64,000 bases of DNA from Caenorhabditis remanei (Eukaryota; Nematoda; Chromadorea; Rhabditida; Rhabditidae), in NCBI RefSeq assembly GCF_010183535.1, contig NC_071328.1:806001-870000 (forward strand), in the 5' to 3' direction. The translations under genes were made by a program, and so were the position numbers. Positions 32,610 to 45,320 of this stretch are shown one piece after another (within the stretch, counting starts at the first letter, position 1; each line of letters opens with the position of its first letter). The notes beneath the pieces were generated by a model. It did not search any database and had not been told where the DNA came from. It saw only the letters and a program-made list of their open reading frames with translations.

Positions 32610-33004
32610 GGCTCCGCGACAATTCGCAACTGCGACACTTCGCAACTGCGACATTTCGCAAATAGTCATTTCGCAACTACGACATTTCGCAACCACTGGG
32701 CATTTGCATATTTGGGTCAGCTAAAAATGTTGAGTGTACTAAAGTGCTTGGGAACATATTTGAAAATAATTAAATAGAATAAAAAGTTATCTGACCCACT
32801 TTTAGACAAAACTAGGTTAAACTATTGCTAGTTTAATAGTTGCGAAACGTCGTGGTTGCGAAATGTCCTAGTTGCGAAACGTCGCAGTTGCGAAATGACC
32901 AGTTGCGAAATGTCGCAGTTGCGAAGTGTCGCAGTTGCGAAACCTACGTTAGTTGCGGAATGTCGCAGTTGCGGAATGTCGCAGTTGCGAATTGTCGCGG
33001 AGCC
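32610..33004. mobile_element. foldback element with GCGAAATGTCGCAGTT repeats
   Basis: Ends GGCTCCGCGACAATTCGCAA and its complement. Each arm is a run of 14-16-bp variants of GTTGCGAAATGTCGCA, more in the right arm than in the left. Shares GCGAAATGTC..CGGAGCC with the 22.3-kb element. Confidence 0.8.
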
Positions 33005-33009
33005 AAAAA

Positions 33010-35280
33010 AAGTGACAACTTTTCCTCTAATTTTGCCTAATTTTGTACTCAAATGCAAATTACTGGGAGTCCGTCTATGACATACTTACATTTTTCATAC
33101 AAATCCAACACTTTTGCCTCCGAATAACTTTGTCTGTCCGGAATCCGGATGTCCCTCTCTACCTATCCAAAAATGCCACCCCAATCGACTAAGCTCTGGA
33201 GACTAAGAGCTCACGGAGATCAAAAAACCTGATCTGGAATTTAAAAAAAGAACGTGAGGTGTACTCGGGAGGTATTCTATAGAAATGGTGTGCAATATAA
33301 GAAAAATCTTGCAAAAAAAGGCAAGAATATAAAAGGAGGCAAAAAGAATGGAACGGAAAATGGAAAAGAGAAATGAGAGAAAACGTCGTAAAACCGAAAA
33401 ATTTGAAATCATAAAAGTTATACTATTTTTATTCTAATAGTACTTAAATGGCCTAGAAACTACATTTGGGGTTTTTAGGCCATCAAAAATGAAAACTTCG
33501 GCCACGCTTTTATACCAACGTGTTTTTGTTGACATGACGTTTCTATAGTAGTAATTCGTCAATATAATCTGATAATTAGATTTCACGTGGGAGGCTAATT
33601 AATTTATCAAAAATTTTTCAGTTTTTTCAAGTGTATGTATGTATACTCTAGTACAACACGATTCTTGATTAGTATGTATTTGAGTGATAGCAGAAGATGA
33701 CGATGGGGGAATAGTCATAAATTATTGAGGGTATGATGAAGTATAGCATGTTAGATATGTTTCTTGATGAGCGAGGGAAAATGGAAATCGGGACGAACAA
33801 ACGGATGGACAGACCTGGAGATAGAAGGAGCGGGTGTATTGGGATTGGGATTTCCAGAAAATTCAGGAAAAGTGGGTTTTTACGTGGTGTTTGCTATATT
33901 TGTAAAAAATTGCACCTTTTTGTAAGTATGTTTTGGAAGTTTATTCATTATTAGGTTTTTTCAAAAAATTTCGAATTGAAAATACCCGTTTAGCATAAAC
34001 GGTTTAGTCTTAAAATTCTGCGAATAAAAACTATTTTCATACGGAAAACTAGCACAAATTGATAATATGGGTCCTGAAGGTCGTTTTGCAATGGGAAATT
34101 CAAAATTTTAAGAAAAATTCCGACCTTGATTGTTTTTGACCAAAAATTCATCAAAAAGCTCAAAAAAATTCGAATTTTTAGCTGAAAAAGTGCATTTTTA
34201 CGTCTTCATTTTTGTAGTTGACAACTTTTCAATAGCTCCGCCCATTTTGAAGATACGCGCCTTTAAACAAAGTTGTCTGCGTCTCCCTTCTCTAACGTTT
34301 GAGGTCTTAAACTTTAAAGGCGCATAACTCAAAAAAGGGAGGAGTTATCAAAAAGTTGTCAACTACAAAAATGTAGCCTGGTTTTTGAGCTACCGGAAAA
34401 ATAAAATTTTGGACATTTGGGACAAAATGTGACACCAAGGAGATATGTGGAAGTTAGTCGACTTTTCATTAGAATTAAAGAAAATATCATTTTTGAGATC
34501 CCGCCACAAAGCTCCGGTTAGTACAATATTGAAAATTTTACAATAATTTGGTAGCTCAAATCTTGATCTTTATTTTTGTAGTTGAACACTTTTTGATAGC
34601 TCCGCCCACTTTTGAGATATGCGCCTTTAAACCTGGAGATTGATTCGAGAGCGCGGAGCGAAGGGAGACGCAGAGAAGCTAGAGCGTCTGATTTCTCTGC
34701 GCGCCCTCTCTCTATGTAATACTACTATACTAATAACAATTAAAATTTGAATCCAAATCCAATTTCTGAATTCTAGGAATACTAAAGGGGAAAAAAAATT
34801 CAGAATCCTTTCTGTTGTTCCGGAAGAAGCGGGAACAAGAAATATAACAAATAGAAAATACTCTCTGCTTCTCTGCGTCTCTCTCTCTCTCTCTCTCTCC
34901 TCGTAAAAATGTGTACATTAAAATGAAAACATCCACCCCGCTTCCCTTCCATAACTTACTCTCCTTTTGGGTTTTTGAACACTCGGAAAGCAAAAAACTG
35001 AGAGGCTAGACATGTATATTTACAAATTTTATACTAATTTGGGGTGAAATGAAATGTCAAAATTCAAAAATCTGCACCAAAATCGGTTAGACTCAAAAGA
35101 TGAAAAAAAACAATGATCGCTATCCTCGCCGGACAATTGGCGCTCGCCGGATAATTGGCGCCGAAATTCAAAATTCAAATATTTCAAAGTTTTTGAATTT
35201 TTTTATTTTATTTTCGAAATTCTGAAAAGTTATCAAAAATCTTCATTTTTTGGTGAAAAATTGAAGAAAAAAATTGGTAT
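33010..35280. other. no gene seen
   Basis: 33080-33200 is less AT-rich but has no open splice-bounded frame. 33640-33860 and 34650-34930 are purine- or CT-rich tracts. Copies of the TAGCTCCGCCCACTTTTGAG family at 34209 and 34573. GGCGCTCGCCGG / CCGGACAATTGGCGC short repeat at 35130. Confidence 0.5.
34209..34372. repeat. inverted repeat, TAGCTCCGCCCACTTTTGAG family, third copy
   Basis: GTAGTTGACAACTTTTCAAT ... GAGTTATCAAAAAGTTGTCA around TTGTCTGCGTCTCCCTTCTC. Another single arm at 34573-34640. Confidence 0.7.
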
Positions 35281-35284
35281 CACT

Positions 35285-36325
35285 ATCCTCGCTATCATGC
35301 TATCTGGCGTGCCTTAGGCGCGTTTCTCATTCCCATTTTTGACAATTTTGAGCTGTCTGGCGTGCCAGGGACGCGTTTTTTCGATATCAAAAAACTAAGA
35401 GCGCCTGCACCACATTTTTTGAGGAAATTGGGCATTTTTAGCTATTTTTTACGCAGAAATCGAATTTTGAGCAGTCCGGGGTAGCTTTGACTGTCTGGCG
35501 TACCTAAGACGCGTTTTTCGATCCAATGTTGCCAATTTTGGGTTGTCTGGCGTGCCAGGGACGCGTTTTTTCGATCTCCGACTGATTTAGAGCGCTTGAG
35601 TCACATTTTCTAGTAAAAGTTGAGCGATTTTGGCCACACGCTGAAATCAAATTTGAGCAGTCCGGCGTAATTTTGACTGGCTGGCGTGCCTTAGACGCGT
35701 TTCTCAGTCCAATATCACTTTGCCAATTTTGTTTTATCTTGCGTGTCATTGACGCATTTTTATATACTTTTTAATCGAATCCTGACAGTTTTGACGATTT
35801 CAGACGTGTCTGGCGCGCCTGGCGCGCGTTTTTTTGATAGAAATTGAGTGATTTTAGCAATTTTCGACTGAGAAACTAATTTTGAGCTGTCTGGCGTGCC
35901 AGGGACGCGTTTTTTCGATCTCCGACTAATTTAGAGTGCTTGAATCACATTTTCTAATAAAAATTAAGCGATTTTTGGTCATTTTTTGTATCTTGACTGT
36001 CTGGCGTACCTCAGGCGCGTTTCTCAATCCGATTTTGCCAATGCGGAGCTGTCTGGCATGTCATTGACGCATTTTCAGTCGGTTTTAACGATTTCAGACG
36101 TGTCTGGCGCGTCTGGGACGCGTTTTTTTAATAGAAATTGAGTGATTTTAGCAATTTTCGACTAAGAAACTAATTTTGAGTTATCTGGCGTGCCAGGGAC
36201 GCGTTTTTGATTTCTGACTAATTTAGAGCTCCTGAATCACATTTTATAATAAAAACAGAGCGATTTTTGGTCATTCTTGACGCGAAAATCAAATATAGAG
36301 CTCTCTGGCGCGCCTGGGACGCGTT
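35285..36325 (-). repeat. field of CTGGCGTGCC-TAGGGACGCG motifs
   Basis: At least fourteen copies of a TCTGGCGTGCCAGGGACGCG-type sequence, many followed by TTTTTTCGATCTCCGACTAA and TTAGAGCGCTTGAATCACAT. Spacing is irregular (about 60-190 bp), so it is a degenerate tandem array. Single copies in either orientation are scattered over the window (1570, 1740, 24970, 30640, 37400, 41880, 48160, 48330, 51470, 54390). Confidence 0.8.
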
Positions 36326-36855
36326 TTTCTGATAGAATACGAGTGATTCTAGCAATTTTTGACGAGAATTTGCACCGAAAATTCCAAAAAAATAAAATGT
36401 AAACCAAAAACTGCGCCGCAATATTTTTTCCTCATCTGCTCCTCCCTTCTTCTTTTTTTTTGTTGAAATAAAACGTCGGCTAGTTCACTTTTTATCGCTT
36501 TCCGAACGAAAAACGCGCTATTTTTTTTTCTTGCGGCGAGAGGAAACGGAGAAAACGGCAAAGAAAACGGAGGGAATTTGTGAAAATAGCAAAAATAAAA
36601 TGGAACAAACGAATAGAGAGAGAGAAAGAGCGGTCAAAGGAGCACGCATGCGGAAACCCCCTTCTTTGTCGTCCCTTTTACTTTAATTCCATTATTTTTC
36701 TCTATTGCCGCCGTAAATCGACACAGAACACCTCGTAAATCCACACAGAAAGGGGAAAAATGTATCTGGAAAACCTTAAACATTGTTAACAGCGTAGGAT
36801 TACGTCAAAAGGTAATAAAACCTAAAAATTGAAAAACACGGCGTAAATCTACACA

Positions 36856-37311
36856 TACAGTATCGCTCAAAAACATATTAACTTTTGGTTGTTTCAGTTG
36901 AAAATTATCAACTTTGAGTGTCTGTCATGGTTATACTTATTGTCCCATCAAGTAGATTTTTAATGGATCATACAGATCAAAAGTAGATCTCAATTTTTGT
37001 AGTTGACAACTTTTTAGTACGGACACTCCCTAGAGAGTTATGGTCATTTTAAGGGGACAGCTCAAAAATCGCACTATTTTACACTGAAAAGAGTCGATTT
37101 GAGGGAGAAATTACTTTGGCAATATGTAACTCCCTAGGGAGTGTCCGTACAAAAAAGTTGTCAACTACAAAAATGAAGCTCTACTTTTGATCTTTATGAT
37201 CCATTAAAAATCTACTTGAAGGGACAATCAGTATTATCATGACACAATCTCAAAGTTTGGCGTTTTCAACTAAAAAAGGCAAAACTTAATATACTTTTGA
37301 GCGGTACAGTA
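36856..37311. mobile_element. 456-bp foldback element
   Basis: Ends TACAGTATCGCTCAAAA / TTTTGAGCGGTACAGTA. Arms share GTAGTTGACAACTTTTT, GGACACTCCCTAG and AAGTAGATTTTTAATGGATC in inverted order. Possibly related to the TAGCTCCGCCCACTTTTGAG family because both contain TTGTAGTTGACAACTTTTT. Confidence 0.78.
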
Positions 37312-37755
37312 ACTCTGTGAATTTACATGGAACAGGGTAAAAACTCTGAAAAACGCCGTAAACCAATTTTGAAAATTTTTGATTTTTCTTCGAAAAATTC
37401 GCGTCACAGGTGCGCCAGACACGTCTGAAATTGTCAAATTTGATTGAAAAGTGTTTAAAAATGCGTCAATGACCCGCCAGATAACTCAAAATTGTGAGAC
37501 GTGTCTGAGATACTCCAGAAAGCTCAACATTTGATTTTTGCGTTAAAAATGGCCAAAATTGCTCAAATTATACTATAAAATAGGATTCAGGCGCTCTAAA
37601 TTAGTCAAAAATCGAAAAAACGCGTCCCTGACACGCCCACATTGAAAAAATACGGCGTAAATCTACATGAAACAACGTAAAAAAGCACTAAAAACAGAAA
37701 ATCTTGAACATTTTCGAAAAAAAACCCTCAAAGCCCGAAAAAACCCAAAAAAAAC

Positions 37756-38132
37756 CATACTTGTCAACGGGCCGAAACGGGCCGACACGGGCCGGCTCGT
37801 AACTCGCGTCAAAATGAATATTATGAGCTGAAAAATATACCAAAATGTAGATCTCGACGAGTTCTATGGCCGTGGCATACTACGGGCCGGATGGCTATTC
37901 GTTAATGTGTCGCGGGCCGGGAAAAAGTGCCAAAAAACGCGAAAATGGCCAAAAAAGCCATTCTAGCCCGGCCCGCGGCACATTAACAAATAGCCATCCG
38001 GCCCGTAGTATGCCACGGACATAGAACTCGTCGAGATCTACATTTTGGTATATTTTTCAGCTCATAATATTGAGTTTGAAGCGAGTTACGAGCCGGCCCG
38101 TGTCGGCCCGTTTCGGCCCGTTGACAAGTATG
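37756..38132. mobile_element. foldback element, CATACTTGTCA family, copy 2
   Basis: Same ends and internal order as the copy at 7390 and the same 377-bp length. Interrupts the field of CGTAAATCTACACAG motifs. Confidence 0.85.
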
Positions 38133-39429
38133 AAAAAAACCATAAAACCCCTCGAACATCCGTAAATCTACACAGTAACCGCGTAAATTTACATAGAATT
38201 TCGTAAATTGACACATAAATGTTTATAAAAATTGAATTAAAACAAGAAACCTTGTAGATCTCTACACAGGGGCACCACCGATTTGGGATCTTCGGCCACA
38301 GATTTCCAAAATAAATCGAAAAAACCACTAGACCACCTCGTCAAATTCAAACTTCCATGATGTTATTTGAGTAAAGTAGAGAAAGTTAGGGAGAGGGAGA
38401 GAGGGAGTAGACGTTGATATAATTGGGAACAAAGAGCAGACACAAGAAAAAAAAACTTTGACCGGAAGAGAAAAAAAACGGGACAAAAGTGAATGGCTAG
38501 GGGGAGGAAATGACGACAAACAAAAAATAGTTGCAGCTTTTTTTAAGGGGGTTCCCAAAATCTCGTAAATCTACACAGGATCTCGTAAATTTACACAATT
38601 ACATCGTAAACTGACACCTCAAAAAACTAGAAAACCCCGTAAATCTACACAGGACCTCGTAAATCTACAATAAGAACTGATTTTGGGATTCTACCGCAAA
38701 ACGCAGTGTGCTCAATTTTACCGTAAATCTACACACAGTACTGTCCGTAAATCCACACAACCCTAGAATTACGTAAACCCACACTGAGGCTGTTTAAACA
38801 AGTTCTCGTAAATCCACACAGAACACCTCGTAAATCTACACAAGAAAAACTTTTTTCAAAAAATTCAAAAAAGGAATTGTTTTTCTGGTCTCTCGAAAAG
38901 TGATGTGAGTGAATTCTGGTGAGTGCAAAGGATTCTTTTTTTCACCTGCTTCATGAAAAAAAATTATCTTGTAAATCTACACAGAGTTCTAAAATTTGGG
39001 TAGTACTCCCGTAAATCCACACAAAAATCTTGCAACCCTCAATAACCCCCGCGTAAATCTACACAGAATCGTGTTGGTCTCGTAAATCCACACATAACTA
39101 CGTAAATCCACTCAGAATCACATAAATGTGCACAGCAACCTCGTAAATCTACATTTAACACGGTACATGTGAATAAGACAACGTAAAAACCCAAATTTTA
39201 CGTTTTTAACCGTTTTTTTTTTGTTTTTCGCGTAAATCTACACACAGTGCACCCCGCGTAAATCTACACCGAGCTCTCATTGCCCCGTGAAAATCCTCAC
39301 ATAAATTAGACCTCCACATACTTATACGTTTTTGTTGAAAAATGTGAGAAAACTTGAGAAAAAAATTTCTCCGTTTCTTACACCAAGAATAAGGAACTAG
39401 GAATTTTCGAAACAAATTGAAAAATTCGA

Positions 39430-39612
39430 TTTCAAATTTTTAAGCCTAAAATCTTAAAGCCTAAAATTTTAAAGCCTAAAATTTTAAAGCCATACATTTT
39501 TAAGCCTACTATTTTTAAGCCTTCAATTTTTAAGCCTAAAATTTTTAAACCTGAAATTTTTAAACCTAAAATTTTTAAGCCTACAATTTTTAAGCCTAAA
39601 CTTTTAAGCCTT
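39430..39612 (+). repeat. 16-bp minisatellite (TTTTTAAGCCTAAAAT)
   Basis: About eleven variants of AATTTTTAAGCCTA in direct order, with single-base changes (AAACCT, AAGCCATAC). Confidence 0.9.
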
Positions 39613-40792
39613 TGACTAAGGAGAGCTCTATTGCTCTATTTCTCTTAGCGGGGAGCAGCAGCCAATTAAGTGTGAATAAAGAAGAAAAAAAGGGGTGTGA
39701 ATATATATATTTGTACGGGGCGAGAAGAAGGAGCAGGAATCGAGTGTGAGCCCATTTGAGTCAACACACAGGTCAAAACAACGAGATGGAAGATCTAGAT
39801 AATGGAAAGAGGAGAAGGAGGAGGAGGTGTCACGTGACTCATGGCTGTCCAAAAATCAGCGTGGCCTAGAAATTCGGTGGCCGAGTTTTCCAATTTTTGG
39901 GTTTCTAGGCCATCAATTTTTTGTAGATTTTTTTTTCAAACTTTCTGCGTGAATAGCCGAAACTGCCGTTAGATGGCTTGAAAGGTGGCCTAGAAACTTC
40001 AAAACGAAGAAAACCTCAAGAATGGCCTGGAAATTCATGAAGATAGCTTAGAATTCATAAAAATGACTATAAACCCTGGAAAATGACCTAACAACTCAGA
40101 AGGCCGAGTTTTTCAATTTTTGGGTTTCTAGGCTATCAATTTTTCAGCAGGAAAAGAAAAACGTCACTGCTTATTTCCTTATTCTGTGATGCATATGTAC
40201 ATAGAATTATTAATTGGGGGGTGGATATGATTTTTGGTTATTAGGAGGCTGAACTAATTGCTATGAACTCGAGATGGAAAAAAGTTCAAATGATTCAAAA
40301 AAAATTGGAAAATCACCTGTTCAAGACAAAACATGGAGGAAGTTTATAAAAGCACAAAAACCATAATTTGGTGCGTAGCGACTCAAGCTGTGGTTAGTGG
40401 ATACGAAATTAATTGTTTGTAGAATTGGTGTTTGGACGTGGGAAAAAAAAACGGATTAGTTTGTCATAATTGGTCAAATGTCCAAAAATCAGCGTGGGTG
40501 GCCTCGTTCTGACTTTTTAGACTGTAATTTTCTCAGTTGAGCGGGTTCGCGCAATCTTAGAGTTTCCGCCAGCTAGACATCAAAAAATTCTTGGAAAAAT
40601 TATAATTTCTAATTCTGTTATACATAGAATCCCTAATTACCAGGGCACACAATGCGTGTTTAACGTTTTTTGTGAGATTTAAAAATTTTCGGCAATTATG
40701 AGTCTAGTAGGACTATAATGACATTGTATGAAAAAATTTGCACCTGTCTAACTAAAAACTACTCAGGAGTTAATATTTTTTGTAGAAAATCC

Positions 40793-41171
40793 CATACTTG
40801 TCAACCGGGCCGAAACGGGCCGACACGGGCCGGCTCGTAACTCTCGTCAAAATGAATATTATGAGCTGAAAAATACACCAAAATGTAGATCTCGACGAGT
40901 TCTATGTCCGTGACCTACTACGGGCCGGATGGCTATTCGTTAATATGCCGCGGGCCGGGCTAGAATGGCTTTTTTGGCCATTTTTGCGTTTTTTGGCACT
41001 TTTTCCCGGCCCGCAGCACATTAACGAATAGCCATCCGGCCCGTAGTAGGTCACGGGCATAGAACTCGTCGAGATCTACATTTTGGTGTATTTTTCAGCT
41101 CATAATATTCATTTTGACGCGAGTTACGAGCCGGCCCGTGTCGGCCCGTTTCGGCCCGGCTGACAAGTTTG
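40793..41171. mobile_element. foldback element, CATACTTGTCA family, copy 3
   Basis: Same family, 379 bp; the central segment is inverted relative to copy 2 (CTAGAATGGCTTTTTTGGCC comes first), as expected for a palindrome that has flipped. Confidence 0.83.
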
Positions 41172-41695
41172 GAAAATCCTAATTGAAGTCAAAAAAGGCT
41201 CAAATTTTGTCAAAATGATTATACATATCTGAAAAGCTAAAGATAAAGAACATCAAAAATTCAAAAAAATGTCTCCACAAAAAATTGTAATACTTGGCTC
41301 ATTGCACATATGTTGAGTATCGGAGTATCACAATCAAGTAGCAAAATTGCGAAACACGATGTGTCAGCGATAACAGATAATCCAATGTCTCCTTGCGGTG
41401 AGCAGTAAACGGGGGATGCCTCTCCGGAAGAAAAATGGAACAGCTGTCAGGTTAGGAACCTGCTTGGGGGCGTACTTGCAAAAAATGAGTGGAACACAAT
41501 CATCACACTAAAAACTAATAACAGGGATTAGGCAATTCTAATATTAGCACAACACGCTTGTTACAACCGCGCTCTACCGAAATCGAAGAAAATTGTGTTC
41601 GAAATTGAGAGACTCTGAGAAAAAGAGACATTTTTCAAGGGAACTTCGGTGGAACGCACTTGAACAAACTGTGTCGAGCTAATAATATGATGTCG

Positions 41696-41788
41696 ACACT
41701 GAAAAAAGTACACTGACAAAAGTACACTGACAAAAATACACTGACAAACTTACACTGACAAACTTACACTGACAAAAGTACACTGACC
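41696..41788 (+). repeat. 15-bp minisatellite TACACTGACAAAAG, copy 1
   Basis: Six to seven copies of TACACTGACAAAA/CTT. Related short runs at 41957-42002, at 46178-46240 in inverse orientation (TTTTTGTCAGTGTA), and single copies at 50470, 54330 and 54505. The sequence after copy 1 (GGTATCGCGGGTTTTTACGA) reappears inverted before the 46.2-kb run, so these are ends of a larger element. Confidence 0.85.
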
Positions 41789-42596
41789 GGTTGGTATCGC
41801 GGGTTTTTACGAATTTCTATAGTTTTTTGTTCAAAAATTACGAAAAACAAACAAACAAGGGAACTATTTTTGTGAAAACGCGTCAAAGGTCCACCAGACG
41901 CTGTCATTCATTTGATCTGGAAAACGCCTTAATTTAACTATAGGTGTCGACACCGAAAAAAAGTACACTGACAAAAGTACACTGACAAAAGTACAGTGAC
42001 CAAAAAGTTTGAACCACCGGCACTAAAACGTATGAAAACTGAATTCAGGCAGTGCTATCATCTCAAATTCCCAAAATTTTTTCCAAAATCTGAACTTCGG
42101 TCTGCACCAACTCCTCCACTAATTCCTAAACAGGTCCGTTTAGTCCAACAAGCACCCCGCAAAAATTTTGCAGCATAACTAACTAAAAACGTTAAAAGAA
42201 TAGTTGCTGCTGTTTCTGCTGTTCGAGGTGTGTGTGTCTAGTGGCGGCACAAAAAAAAGGAAGTGCACAGGGGAGGGCTCTGGAGACACTTCTTCCCCCT
42301 TCCCCGTCATGTGTCGATCGACTCATGAATTAGTGATGGGAGACTGGAGGGGATACGGGATAGGGGGGAATACAACTTGCAACAAGACGGTCAGGATATG
42401 GAGAGATACAAAAAATACATATTTTGGATGACGAGAGAACTATTTTAGGGTATTTACCTTGGAAAATTGGTACGACAGACAACAGTATCTAACAAAAGTC
42501 AAGTTAGAAAGGTGAGAAATAAAATTCTGAAGATTTGACCACAGTAACAAATTTTTGTGAAAATGAGCTTGGATTTAGGAAACATGGCTTGAATTC

Positions 42597-42629
42597 TATA
42601 TATAGATATATATATATATATATATATAG
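42597..42629. repeat. (TA)n microsatellite
   Basis: TATATATAGATATATATATA tract, about 30 bp. Confidence 0.85.
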
Positions 42630-45246
42630 TCGAGTAAAAATTTATGATCGAATCGATGAATAAGGTTGACTATGTGTTATAAAGTTAATTTCAATACAAT
42701 ATTTTTTAAAAAATTTGAGGAATTTTAAGGAAATTTGACTTTTGGCCACAAAAACTTATGAATTCATCAAAAGGCTCAAAAATATTCGAAAAAAATGCGT
42801 ATAACTTTTGATGGCCTAACTTTTGATGGCCTGATTTTAACGATTTTAATCAGCCGGTTCCCACAAGTCCAAAGAAACGGTAAAAGTCCCAATTCCGAAG
42901 ATTTTGAGCACAGGAACTTCTTTTTTTGAAAAGACGCGCTCTACTAATTACATAATTACATATGATGAAAATTAACTTCCAGCATGAATATTTATATCAC
43001 TGAAAAGCTGAAATTATGCGGATTTTGAAACTATTTTCAAAATTAGTCTACGACAAAAACTCATCGAGATACAGGGTTTTGAAGTTTGCGGGTGTCTTAT
43101 TAGGCTCTTGTTTTTTTGAAACGTTGTAAATCGGTCAGTTTTCATCGCTGCCCAGTTTTAAGAACAGATTTGGAATCTACGCGTTTTCAGCTTTCTAACG
43201 GTATCAAACATTTAAATAATTGCAAATTTAAGCCCCGAACGTCAAAATTTTCAAAAATTGGGTTTTCAAAAGTGGGTTTCTTTAGCGTAAAATTATGTCA
43301 TTTTTGTCAAAAACTTTTATAATTAGGTATAATTAAATGGAACAAGCTTTTAGGGAATCAAAGAAGCAATTTCCAATTAAAAAGAGGATTTGAAAAATAA
43401 AAACTTTCAAAAAAAAATTTCAACCTCAATAGACAAAATCCAAAAAAAAAATAGACTCAAAACTTTTCCAACCGGTGTTTAGTAAAATTTTTTCCAATTT
43501 TTCAAAAATAGGGTTTTATACAGTTTGAGCCCTTTTTTGGCATAAATTAATCAGTTTTTTTCAAAAAACAGACATAATTAGGTATACTTAAGAGAAACAA
43601 GTTTTAGGGAATTAAAGAAGCAATTTTCAATTAAAAAGCTGATTCTATTTATATATTTTGTTTAAAGCATGGAGAAATTGCACATTTTTATCGAAAACTC
43701 TGAAAATTTGGACTCAAAACCTAACTGGAGTAAAAATTCTTTCAAATTTTGCAACTTCAAACATTTCTCAGCGCGAAACTTAAGAAACCGAGAAGGAAAT
43801 AGAAAAAATTGAAGCAGGTGCATATAAACTTTTTCCCCTTCAAACATCTGTCAAGTACATGTACAAAAAGTGGACAAAAAGTCGATTATAAGGCAGAAAA
43901 AGAAGGAAAAAAGAAGAGAAACGAGATAAGGAGGGGTCCCCTCACGCCGCCTATCTGGGATCAAATATCTAGAATTTAGACGGACGGCGTGTGGAGACAT
44001 TTTGACGTGTGTAGTCTGAGTGAGCAAGGGAGAAAAAGGTCGAATTACGAGAGAAGGAACATCTTGATTGATTCGAGAAATATCTTTTGGAGAGGACGAG
44101 AGAAAATCAGATCAGTTGGCGGCGGCGGGAGGGGGGGACTGCTTGCTCAATTAATGACACGAAACATGAGATGAAACGGATGGAGGGAGGAGGGATCAAA
44201 TATTTTGTCACTTTTCGTGATTTTTGAAGATTTCAAGATTTGCATCAGAGCGAACTTGCATAAACTTCTTGATTAAGGGGCGTGGCAACAATTTTTTGTA
44301 AAAATGTGAATTAAGTAGTTAGAGACCAGTTGGCAGACTAATATTATGTTTGAAAAATTATTTTTCGTGTCAAAATGTCGTGGTGGGTGTTTTTTCTTCA
44401 CTTTTTCTCAAACTGCCATTATAAAAAATTTCTCTAAGGGGCGGAGTCTAAACTTTTGTCAAAATTGAAAAGGGTCAAATTGCAAAAAATATAGTTTTTC
44501 GCTAACATCAGGAAAGCACAAACTCGAAAAAAGTGTTTAGGGTAAATGCCCTTCGAAATCAACAAAATGAGGCGTGACCAATTTTTTTCAAAAAATTAAA
44601 AATTCTGGAATTTTCTATGTAGAAATTGCAAAATCTGGTCCTTTAGGAACAAAAAACCTCAGTTTTTCAAGAAAACCGATTTCTTGACCAAAAACTTAAG
44701 GGGCGTGGCATAAATTCGAGAAAACCTTAACAACAGTAAAAAATATTCCAAAATTGACAAAAATTGGCTGAAAATAGTAAAATGCTGATAGACAAAAAGA
44801 AATTATGTTCTAACCTAAGTGGGCGTGACCTAATTTTTCAACTTCTTTTTTTCGAAAAAAAAAAGTAAAAACGCCGGAAAATAGCAGAAGAAAGACCGAT
44901 ATTTCGAAAAGTCTAGTTTTTTAAAAAAGTTTACGTTAGAGCGCACTTGTTATTCAGAAAAAAATTGCAAACAACAACCGAAAACTGAAAAATCAACGAA
45001 AACTAGAAAAAATAGCGAAGAATTGTTTTTTATTATTGATTTTCCGTCAATTTCCCGCTATGACAGGTCAAAAAAAATATGACAGTGGTAGGTCAAAAAA
45101 TTTTTATTTCGTGAAAACTTGAAAAAAAACTTTTAATATAGTTACAATAACGTGATCTGCAATGCTATCTCCAAAAAGGTCAAAAGTTTCTTTGAAAAAC
45201 ATTTTTTAAATAAAAATTAACTTTTTTTTTAATTCAAAAAAGAATT

Positions 45247-45320
45247 TGCCGCCAGCAGGGGTCGAACCTGCGACCTTGGGCTTATTAGACCCACGCTCTA
45301 ACCGACTGAGCTATGGCGGC
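45247..45320 (-). tRNA. tRNA-Ile (anticodon AAU)
   Basis: Complete 73-nt cloverleaf plus discriminator A. Acceptor GCCGCCA pairs with TGGCGGC; D arm GCTC...GAGC; anticodon arm TGGGT-CTAATAA-GCCCA with anticodon AAU (read as IAU); T arm GCAGG-TTCGACC-CCTGC. No intron. Internal A and B boxes (TAGCTCAGTCGG and GGTTCGACCCC) are intact, so it should be active. Confidence 0.96.

Larger units (their letters stand above)
36715..39270 (+). repeat. field of CGTAAATCTACACAG motifs
   Basis: More than twenty-five copies of CGTAAATC(T/C)ACACAG, nearly all in the same orientation, with irregular spacing of 15-150 bp. Interrupted by two foldback elements. No coding sequence. Confidence 0.8.
41175..45240. 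other. no convincing gene between foldback copy 3 and the tRNA
   Basis: Minisatellite at 41.7 kb; a 60-codon frame at 41996-42178 (FEPPALKRMKTEF, SAPTPPLIPKQ) has coding-like composition but no splice or start support. 42190-42430 and 43920-44190 are GC- and purine-rich. 42530-43170 repeats the 23.9-kb family. 44280-44830 has repeated GGGGCGTGGC. Confidence 0.45.
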
